Origin: Hydractinia symbiolongicarpus | Taxonomy: Eukaryota > Cnidaria > Hydrozoa > Anthoathecata > Hydractiniidae | DNA length: 64,000 nucleotides | Direction: 5' to 3' | Assembly (NCBI RefSeq): GCF_029227915.1 | Contig: NC_079875.1 | Span: forward strand, 28,024,001-28,088,000 | Part shown: positions 51,641 through 61,000 of the stretch, piece after piece | How the letters are laid out: every line of letters starts with the position of its first letter | Position numbering within the stretch: the first letter of the stretch is position 1 | Program-made: the position numbers and the translations under genes | The notes under the pieces: model-generated | Told to the model about the DNA's origin: nothing | Seen by the model: the letters and a program-made list of their open reading frames with translations, nothing else | The model's database searches: none

Positions 51641-52095
51641 GTACTGAAACATTAGTTCTTTCTTTTGCCTAAACAAATCCCAAAATTAATGGGGTAACAC
51701 AACATTTTCTTCTTTCTCTCTGCATTTATAAAGAACTTTGCACTTTTTGGTAGACATTGTGAAATTTTAAAGCAGTAATACAACTTTTTTGTTGTGCCTA
51801 GCGACTTGTTCCTGCTACTTCTCTCTAACTTTGTTAGCTGGCTATCGTTGAATGATAACAATGAGTTAAATTCTTCCAATAATTTAGTATTACTGGCTGC
51901 CGGCAACCTGAAAAGGACCTGCTGTGTTAATTACATCCAGGGGAAACGGAACATCCATATGAGTGGGCGGCAAAAAACAAGTATTAATTACTGCATTGGA
52001 TTGGGTAATGTCCTTCTAATTTTTTCCATGAAGTTTTTGTTTTCTTTTTTTAGTTACAATGCGCTGTCTCAGGTCTTAAGTCAAAAAAATGTTTG
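51641..52095. other. Region without a recognisable gene
   Basis: About 450 bp between two transposon fragments. Overlapping ORFs on both strands (51,652-51,906 minus; 51,794-52,123 plus) share no recognisable motif and are probably chance. Confidence 0.4.
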
Positions 52096-52790
52096 TCACT
52101 GTAGCTCAACAGTATTCATGTGACATACTTTCATTGGTTTTATTTGCTTAGAAACACTATTCCAGTAGCACAGGCTTTCAGTACATGTGGGATCTGACAA
52201 ACCCTTAGCATTCGCAAATTCAATTTTATACAAAGTAGCCACAACATGATTGCAACAACTACTATAGCCTTCTGTACATATGCAAAATGACGACAAAATG
52301 TCACTATTGTCATCAAATAAAATCCATAGTTTATGTTTATTCTCGTTAATACGTTGAGATAGGGTAACAGCACATTCAACTACTTTTTTCGAACTTATGT
52401 CACCAATGTAAACTTTATCAACCCAGCCAGATTTACAAAAACGAGTAAGTAGCTTTAGAATGTCCGATATATTCTGTTTCGAAGGCTTTGGTTGGAAGAG
52501 TATACGAAAAAATCGGACCAATATTAACTTTCGGAAAGTTGATTACATCATCATTATAAAAGGACTGCTCATAATTAAATGGATCGTCCAGGCCTTGCTT
52601 ATGAAGTAGCTCGTTATAGTCTTTAACTTCCTAGCAAGCTGCTCAGCAGTTTTTTTTATTTCAACTTTCTGTTCATGAGCAATTATGGCTCTTGCAGGTA
52701 ACGTTCCATGGGATCCAAATGTTGGTAGTCCACGTTGGGAAAGGAATAATTGAAGTCCAAACATTCAATATCTTCAGACGTAGCCATCAC
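52096..52790 (-). pseudogene. SWIM zinc-finger protein fragment (SWIM/YqaJ transposon protein type)
   Basis: The minus strand starts MATSEDIECLDFNYSFP at ~52,786 and, across three frame changes, gives KKTAEQLARKLK, YNELLHKQGLDDPFNYEQSF and FPKVNIGPIF. The last part is intact: KSGWVDKVYIGDI, then a SWIM finger with CICTEGYSSCCNHVVATLY (C-x-C then C-x-H), then DPTCTESLCYWN. This layout is that of cnidarian SWIM-type proteins that continue into a YqaJ-like nuclease; the nuclease is not seen and the frame ends at 52,096. Proteins of this kind are encoded by IS4EU/ISL2EU-type DNA transposons next to a transposase, as I recall, and a THAP/DDE_4 transposase lies 4.2 kb away. Frameshifts make it a pseudogene. 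Confidence 0.6.
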
Positions 52791-53389
52791 TTTTGCTTCA
52801 TATAACTATATACCTTTAATAAAGTTTTTTTTTTGTTTTTTTTGAAAATATTTACATTTAACTTGTCCATCCACATCACATTAATAACAAACGCCACCAC
52901 ATAAACTTCTTATCGCTATCCGCTCTGTTGTTTTTTGTTTTTGTTTGCCCTGATTACTCAGGATGTTTTGAGCAGCCGTGAAAAGGTCTATTGTTGAGTT
53001 CAACGGTGTCCCTCTGAAGTTTTACCAGATTTACATATTTTCGTTAGGCTGTAATATTTAGGGCAATATTGTATTCCACTTATAACACTATTTTCTAAAC
53101 ACCATCAGAAAGTTGTTTCCTTCGAAGATAAAACGTTGGTTATTAAATGATGATACGTTGTAAAATATTTATTGTGCAATGTTTTCTGTGTCTAGTAAGA
53201 TTCTATTGAAGTTGTAGATCTGACTTGAACACTGTAACCTGTACGCCTATATATGGTTCTAAGTATTTGTAATGCCTGAAATGCTTCTGTGCACTAAATA
53301 CAGATTTCACAGGATTTTATACGAAACTTAAAAACGAGTAAAAAACTGGTGATAAAAATATTTGAATTATATTAGAAATAGATACTGAT
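52791..53389. other. Non-coding spacer
   Basis: About 600 bp of AT-rich DNA with T-runs and no ORF of note; nothing else recognised. Confidence 0.5.
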
Positions 53390-54367
53390 TTATTTGTTAT
53401 TCATCACATACCCAAATGGAGGTGTATTAACCATGGCAAATTGGGCGATGTACCTCTGATACCTGACTAACCGCTGAGTTAAGCGTGGTGGGTACTGGAG
53501 CATACAACTAAGATAATAGCTCCAAGCCAAACTCCACGAAGCATTATCCTTAATACGGGACTTAGTTACGTTTTTTCTACACGTAGCTAATGTGGGCGTG
53601 CCAACCACGGTGCGCATCCTCATCTCGTACTCACCTCCATCGTCCATGGGCAAGGACGACAAGGACATCGAGGCATTGAGTGATAGAGGGACTAAATAGT
53701 CAACATTTACATACTCACTGGCCTTAATCTTTTCCAAAATTCGCTTAGGAACTGGAGAGAGAGAGATTGATAAAGTTGACCCTACCACCCCTGCAGAAAA
53801 ACCCGAAGTAGCAAAAGTTAAAGCATTAGCAGTGAAGCCAGCAACCGAACGACCTGCGACTGACACGCCATCTTTTTTAAGATTGGTATGTTCCACAAAA
53901 ACGGCTGTTAAAGATCGCTGGGAGGAAACACGAAAAGATGGCTGGCTTGACTGTGGACAGTAAGTCTGAGCTTCCTGCTGTGCCAGTATTTTTTGTTTTT
54001 TAAATTCGCTTTGAATCTCATTCTTCAAAAAAGATTTGAGTTCGTGTGCCAAAGTCTTTTTCTTCTTAAATTTAGCTTTTAAAGATTTTTTCTTTGTTCC
54101 TGAAGAGAAGCCATGTGATATGAAACTGATGTCTTTGTCAGCGCGTTCTGCTGCAGAATTCGCCTCGTACTCGTTGCAATTCTGTTCAAGGTTTTCGATA
54201 TTGTATTCTGGTAGGCTTTCTGCCTCCTGAAATTTTTTTGAAACAACAAATGCGATATCTTGCAATGTTTTGCCTTCAGTTGAAACTTGAAAGGATTTTG
54301 CAATTATAGTTAGAGTTTCAAAGCCTAAATCTGACCACTCGTCAACAGTACTAAGACAAGGCATCAT
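53390..54367 (-). CDS. Gag-like protein of a retroelement (possibly tyrosine-recombinase type)
   Basis: A single uninterrupted ORF of 325 residues from ATG at 54,367; the frame stays open upstream to a TGA about 80 bp before, with no other ATG. The N-terminal half is charged and coiled (AEFK-type stretches; KKKSLKAKFKKKKTLAHELK near residue 90-110). The middle is Ser/Ala/Gly-rich. The C-terminal part reads SPVPKRILEKIKASEYVNVD, then ASWSLAWSYYLSCMLQYPPR and LVRYQRYIAQFA, matching the W-x3-W...P-x-R...L-x-x-Y-Q pattern in gag-like proteins of cnidarian and fish retroelements, as I recall. It would package element RNA. It has no reverse transcriptase or recombinase next to it within the window. 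It could be a domesticated or orphan ORF; the intact frame among decayed neighbours is notable. Confidence 0.55.
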   Translation of the reverse strand: MMPCLSTVDEWSDLGFETLTIIAKSFQVSTEGKTLQDIAFVVSKKFQEAESLPEYNIENLEQNCNEYEANSAAERADKDISFISHGFSSGTKKKSLKAKFKKKKTLAHELKSFLKNEIQSEFKKQKILAQQEAQTYCPQSSQPSFRVSSQRSLTAVFVEHTNLKKDGVSVAGRSVAGFTANALTFATSGFSAGVVGSTLSISLSPVPKRILEKIKASEYVNVDYLVPLSLNASMSLSSLPMDDGGEYEMRMRTVVGTPTLATCRKNVTKSRIKDNASWSLAWSYYLSCMLQYPPRLTQRLVRYQRYIAQFAMVNTPPFGYVMNNK

Positions 54368-54370
54368 TTC

Positions 54371-55860
54371 ATCGTATGTTAAAAAAGTTTTACCTTTGCT
54401 TTTTGCTTTTTTAGAACCATTAAGTATTATGTAGATTGAGCAATTTCAGTCCAATGTTAACAAGCAACCACTTTCTGAATGTATTCTGCCAAACGTCGGA
54501 ACTGTTCAAGAGCAAGAAGCTTGCTGCGTATTACTTTATATTTATAACCCCCTGCTTGTGGTTTGGACCTACGGCCTCAGTAACAAGCTTAGGCAGTCTA
54601 TTGTGTTGGTCAAACTATTATAGTGTTGACTATTAGTCATAAGTCACTAACACATTTGTAAAATTAACAATGCAGAATGACAGAAAACTGGTGAACCAGG
54701 TTCGCCTTATACTAGGAGTCAATGGAGACACACCTTTCCGTCTGTAACCCCAATTGACATGTGCAAACTTTTAGTTTAGCACCATCAAAAGATAAAGTCG
54801 GTATAAGAAGATGGTAAAACTAGAAATTAAAAAAATGTTGCGAAGCATTACGCAAGTTGCAAGCAAAATTAAAACTAGCCAATGTTGTCCCTAGTGTTCT
54901 TTTTTTTTGCGCAAAAGTAGTGATTTTTTGGCAAAAATACAATATATATATGCGGAATATTTCTTTTCAGAAGGTACGAGAAATTTAGATTGCGCGAAAC
55001 TAAACAGAAACCATTACTGAGAAATTTCGTAAAACCTCTTTTCACAGAATTATAAAATTAAATATTAATAATAATCACAATATTGTCACTGTTGGCCGAC
55101 GTAAATCCAACATTGATAAAGTTTTTAGCGCCAAAAATCTATACAAAGTTATACTTTTATTAAGTTAAAACCCTTGTTCTGAAAGAAATGCAATACATGG
55201 AACTGTACAATCCGTAGTGTGCGAAAATGTCACGAGTTAAGGGGATGCGCGTCGTAAGGTACACTCTTTCAACAGGAAAATAATACTCGGAGCGCACATA
55301 ATGATAGAGACTTTCGCGTTAACGACTTCGGAGATGAGAATATTTTCTAGTGGGTTTTTTATCACGTAAAAGTAACGGCACTAGTTATGAAAACCGATTT
55401 CGTGAAGCCACGGAATCTGTTGCAATGAATTTCGAAAACTCACGGGAAACAATAAACAAAAACAAACAATCTACAGAAACAGAAACAATTTATTAACTTT
55501 ATCAAGATTTACAAAACAGCTTCAAATTTTTTACAGAAAAACAATAACAACGCGGTGTGAGGTTTCGCTTTCTTCTTTTTATCTCACGTATTGAAAGATA
55601 ACATCTCTCGCTCTCATTGTACGCAATCTAAAAAGAAACAGAAAACATTTTTATATAGTATGTTATATTATATATATAGTGAAGTCTCAAGTCTGGAGTA
55701 AATACTTTAAAATCCAGTGCCTTTGAGAGACGACATTTAGAGCTAAATTTCTAAACTACAAATATATATCATTTTTGGGACAGAGTGCTCAAAAAGTGTT
55801 TACTAGATACAATATGCTTGATATAATTAATAAAGTCATGCAACTCTGTTTACTTTGAGG
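54371..55860. other. 1.5-kb region without a recognisable gene
   Basis: AT-rich DNA. A 66-codon plus-strand ORF at 54,436-54,636 may belong to the end of the element that holds the gag-like ORF, but no motif supports this. Some GC-richer stretches lie near 55,230-55,420 with no coding frame. Confidence 0.4.
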
Positions 55861-55872
55861 GTTGTCTTCTTT

Positions 55873-55938
55873 TGGGGATTGGTAGTTCAGTCGGTAGAGT
55901 GTTCACTTCATATTCATATGGGTTCAATCCCACATAAC
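55873..55938 (+). repeat. tRNA-like sequence (SINE head or tRNA pseudogene)
   Basis: TGGTAGTTCAGTCGGTAGAG (A-box region, like the D arm of a tRNA) is followed 32 bp later by GGTTCAATCCC at 55,921-55,931, a match to the RNA polymerase III B box GGTTCRANYCC. The T-stem is partly unpaired and acceptor ends do not pair, so it is not a working tRNA. A second A-box-like text, TTGTAGCTCAAATGGAAGC, occurs at ~55,973 without a B box. It is either a tRNA-derived SINE or an old tRNA copy. Confidence 0.5.
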
Positions 55939-55939
55939 A

Positions 55940-56995
55940 GTTGTTGCTTTTTGAACAGAAATTTAAAGGGTTTTTGTAGCTCAAATGGAAGCTTTTTAGT
56001 ACTGTAGAACCGTCATGTTGTCTCTCCTGGAACAAAATTGTCAGGGTAAATTTATTGGAATTAATGAGGCTAACCACATAAACTATAGATCACTACTTTT
56101 TGTGGCCAAGACAAAGAACAAATTGTATTTAAAATCTGCCCAAGCTTGCCCTCATACTTTTGGCTTTTTTGGCCAGTTGACACACATACTAATCTACCAT
56201 ACTGAACACAAAAGTTACGAAATACGAAATTTGATTAAGGTCTATTATGTGGTTTCACATTCTTAAAGGGTCATTCAAGAGTAGTTTTTACGTATCATAA
56301 CTTAGCTACACCACATTATAGTAAGCTCATGAAACACAATGCAAAAACATGGGTTGTAAAGAAAATGGTGAAATATTTTTATATATGTCCAAACTTAATC
56401 TCCCAAAAACAATATTTACATTAACGGTCGCCACCATTATCGAACAAAAATCCAATCGGTCATTTGTGACTTCACACGTCGTACATAGCTCACTTAAAAA
56501 TTTATTGCGAGGTTTGAGTGTTAAAGTATTTAACAACATGTGAAAGTAGGTAAACAAAGTAAAACTTCCAGGTAAAGGTACCGTGTGATATAATATTTCA
56601 GATTTAGAACATATATCAGTAAAAAGACCCTTAGCAATAGTACAAAAGTTTTTGACCACAAATGACCAAATACCTTAAAGAATGAAGAGGTATATTTTCC
56701 CCTGCTAGTTTTGGATTGGTGACTTTACTAAATTTACTTCCACGATGCAACAAAACAAAGAAGCAACTTGAGTTTTAAGAAATATTTAAAAATTGTATAA
56801 TAGAATTGAAAAAGAAAGAGTTTTGTTAATTGACCTTTTCACGGTTGCGCAAAGGATTTCGGGTAATCAGGGCAAACAAAGTAAACCAAAATGGCGAATT
56901 AGTGGGAGAATTGGTATGCGGAACGTATGTCCTCTGATTAAAACTTTCTTTATCTGTTTCTTAGAAGTATTCTAACGAAGAAGATATGCCAAATT
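55940..56995. other. Upstream region of the THAP transposase, no gene recognised
   Basis: About 1 kb. ORFs at 56,015-56,266 (+), 56,327-56,659 (-) and 56,793-56,975 (+) have no recognised domain. Its position directly before the THAP start suggests it may include the 5' part of that transposon. Confidence 0.4.
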
Positions 56996-58018
56996 ATCGT
57001 TGTTGTGTGGCTGGATGCGATAACGACTCAAGATATCCTGACAGATATGTAGTTAAGCAACATGTTAAGGAACTGAAGTTTTATTACTTTCCAAAAGACT
57101 CTGTTAAACAAAAACTTTGGACTGCGGAAATATCCAAAGGATTTTAAAGCCACAAATAACAAAGTTGCGTGTTCCAATCATTTTGAATTTGGTAAACCAA
57201 CTTTCGAAACGCTATACATTTAACTCCATGTAGTTTTCAAGTGTCTCCAAAAAAGAAAATTGTCGTATAGTAGCTTTACGTCAGAAGGTAGCTCTGTGGA
57301 TACTTTTGAAGAGGTAAATAATACTGACAACGCACTAAAAGATTCGCAACAAAGCCAAGAAGTTAACTGCATACTGCAGATTGCACTTATTTTTTCTGAT
57401 TTCACTCGAAATTGTGATGTTAATTTTTATACTGGCTTTGTAAACTCATCCATCTTTGGAATTGTTTTTGATGATCTGTCAACAGTCGCTATTGACATGC
57501 ATTATTGGAAGGGAACTTCCAACACATCAAAGGATTTAACTTCACCCAGAGATAAAAAAAAATGTGACACTTCGAAAATTGACAATGGAACAAGAATTTT
57601 TATTGACCATGATGCGCCTTAGACTAGGATGATTAATTGACGACTTAGGTTTTCGATTTAAAATATCAAGTTCGTTATCCAGTTGTGTATTTACAACGTG
57701 GATTAAAATGATGTCGAAGGAACTAGATTGGCTTATAGTTTGGCCAGAAAGACACTTAATTCGCAGAAACCTCCCAACAATGTTTCGCAGATATTACCCC
57801 AAATGCTGTGTAATTATTGATTGCTCTGAGTTATTTATTGAGACACCATGTAGCCTAGATATTGCTGCTATATGCTGGCTAAATTATAAGCAACAGTCAA
57901 CTGTAAAGTATTTAGTGGGAATAACACCTAATGGTGCCATTTCATATGTCTCTAACTGCTACGGTGGCCGAGCAAGGGATATATTTATCGTTAACAATAG
58001 TGGCTTTTTAAAATGGCA
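56996..58018 (+). pseudogene. THAP + DDE_4 transposase (IS4EU/Harbinger-like), frameshifted and truncated by satellite
   Basis: The ORF starts MPNYRCCVAGCDNDSRYPD at 56,996. A THAP zinc finger (C2CH) is seen as CCVAGC, HVKELKFYYFPKDS, LWTAEISKGF, then after a frame change near 57,145 KVACSNHFEFGKPTF. A linker SPKKKIVV follows. LTMEQEFLLTMMRLRLG (with one TGA) and DDLGFRFKISSS form an HTH region near 57,580-57,670. The DDE_4 nuclease starts ~57,700: LIVWPERHLIRRNLP, CVIIDCSELFIETP (first Asp), CWLNYKQQSTVKYLVGITP and CYGGRARDIFIVNNSGFLK (second Asp). The third acidic motif (MADRGF-like) is missing because satellite starts at ~58,023. At least two frameshifts and one stop precede this. It would bind its element ends by the THAP finger and cut DNA. 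A partner SWIM/YqaJ-type fragment lies at 52,096-52,790. Confidence 0.75.
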
Positions 58019-58022
58019 GACA

Positions 58023-61000
58023 ATATAGAAACTGAGATGTTGTTGACTCTAAGGTACAATTATCTTGTATCAATAGGAAAAATCGCAAATATATCAGACA
58101 TTTGTCTCTTTTAAATGCCTCGTTTATCAATTTTACGACTAAAATATATGGAACCTGAGACGAGGTTGTCGACCCTAAATGACAATTATCTTGTATCAAC
58201 ACGAAGAATCGCAAATATATGAGCCATTTGTCTCTTTTAAATGCCTTGTTTATCAATTTTAAGGCTAAATATATAGAACCTGAGACGAGGTTGTTGACTC
58301 TAAATGACAATTATCTTGTATCAATACGAAAAATCGCAAATACATGTCACTTTGAAATGCCTCCTTAAGCAATTTTACAACTAAAATATATAGAACCTGA
58401 GACGAGGTTGTCGACCCTAAATGACAATTATCTTGCATTAACACGAAAACTCGCAAATATATGAGACATTTGTTTCTTTTAAATGCCTCGTTTATCAATT
58501 TTACGACTAAAATATATAGAAACTGAGACGAGCTTGTCGTCCCTAAGATACAATTATCTTGTATCAATACGAAGAATCGCAAATACATGACACTTTGAAA
58601 TGCCTCGTTTAGCAATTTTACGACTAAAATATATAGAACCTGAGTCGAGGTTGTCGACCCTAATTGACAATTATCTTGTATCAACACGAAGAATCGGAAA
58701 TATTTGAGACATTGGTCTCTTTTAAATGCCTTGTTTATCAATTTTAAGGCTAAAATATATAGAACCTGAGACGAGGTTGTTGACCCTAAATGACAATTAT
58801 CTTGTATCAATACGAAAAATCGCAAATACATGTCACTTTGAAATGCCTCGTTAAGCAATTTTACGACTAAAATATATAGAACCTGAGACGAGGTTGTCGA
58901 CCCTAAGTGACAATTATTCTGTATCAATACGAAAAATCGCAAATACATGGCACTGGTGACTTTGAAATGCCTCGTTTATTAATTTTACGGCTAAAATACA
59001 TAGAACCTGAGACGAGGTTGTCGACCCTAAATGACAATTATCTTGTATCAATACGAAAAATAGCAAATACATGCCATCGTCACTTTCAAATGCCTCGTTT
59101 ATCAATTTTACAACTAAAATATATAGAAACTGAGACGAGGTTGTCGACCCTAAATGACAATTATCTTGTATCAACACGAAGAATCGGAAATATATGAGAC
59201 ATTGGTCTCTTTTAAATGCCTTGTTTATCAATTTTAAGGCTAAAATATATAGAACCTGAGACGAGGTTGTTGACCCTAAATGACAATTATCTTGTATCAA
59301 TACGAAAAATCGCAAATACATGTCACTTTGAAATGCCTCGTTTATCAATTTTACAACTAAAATATATAAAACCTGAGACAAGGTTGTCGACCCTAAATGA
59401 CAATTATCTCGTATCAACACGAAGATTCGCAAATATATGAGACATTTGTTTCATTTAAATGCCTCGTTTATCAATTTTACGACTAAAATATATAGAACCT
59501 GAGACGAGGTTGTCGACCCTAAGTGACAATTATTCTGTATCAATACGAAAAATCGCAAATACATGGCACTGGTCACTGTGAAATGCCTCGTTTATCAATT
59601 TTACGGCTAAAATGCATAGAAACTGGGACGAGGTTGTCGACCCTAAATGACAATTATCTTGTATCAATACGAAAAATAGCAAATACATGAGCCATTTGTC
59701 TCTTTTAAATGCCTTGTTTATCAATTTTAAGGGTAAAATATATAGAACCTGAGACGAGGTTGTTGACTCTTACTGACAATTATCTTGTATCAATACGAAA
59801 AATCGCAAATATATCAGACATTTGTCTCTTTTAAATACCTCATTTATCAATTTTACGACTAAAATATATGGAACCTGAGACGAGATTATCGTCCCTAAAT
59901 GACAATTATCTTGTATCAACACGAAGAATCGCAAATACATGAGACATTTGTCTCTTTGAAATGCCTCGTTTATCAATTTTACAACTAAAATATATAGAAC
60001 CTGAGACGAGGTTGTCGACCCTAAGTGACAATTATTCTGTATCAATACGAAAAATTGCAAATACATGGCACTGGTCACTTTGAAATGCCTCGTTTATCAA
60101 TTTTACGGCTAAAATACATAGAAACTGGGACGAGGTTGTCGACCCTAAATGACAATTATCTTGTATTAATACGAAAAATAGCAAATACATGCCATCGTCA
60201 CTTTGAAATGCCTCGTTTATCAATTTTACAACTAAAATATATAGAAACTGAGACGTTGTTGACCCTAAGGTGCAATTATCTTGTATCAATACGAAAAATC
60301 GCAAATACATGACACTCGTCACCTTTAAATGCCTCGTGTAACAATTTTACAACTAAAATATATGGAACCTCACACGAGATTGTCGTCCCTAAAAGACAAT
60401 TATCTTGTATCAACACGAAAAATCGCAAATATATCAGACATTTGTCTCTTTTAAATACCTCGTTTATCAATTTTACGACTAAAATATATGGAACCTGAGA
60501 CGAGATTATCGTCCCTGAGACATTTTTCTCTTTTAAATGCCTTGTTTATCAATTTTAAGGCTAAAATCTTGTATCAATACGAAAAATCGCAAATACATGT
60601 CACTTTGAAATGCCTCGTTTAGCAATTTTGCGACTAAAATATATAGAAACTGAGACGAGGTTGTCGACCCTAAGTGACAATTATTCTGTATCAATACGAT
60701 AAATTGCAAATACATGGCACTGGTCACTTTGAAATGCCTCGTTTATCAATTTTACGGCTAAAATACATAGAACCTGAGACGAGGTTGTTGACCCTAATTT
60801 AGTTGTATCAATACGAAAAATCGCAAATACATGTCACTTTGAAATGGCTCGTTTAGCAATTTTGCGACTAAAATATATAGAAACTGAGACGAGGTTGTCG
60901 ACCCTAAATGACAATTATCTTGTATCAACACGAAGAATCGCAAATACATGAGACATTTGTTTATTTTAAATGCCTCGTTTATCAATTTTACGGCTAAAAT

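Noticed and set aside
56327-56659. 110-codon minus-strand ORF
   Set aside because: No domain recognised; overlapped by a plus-strand ORF and located in likely transposon 5' DNA.
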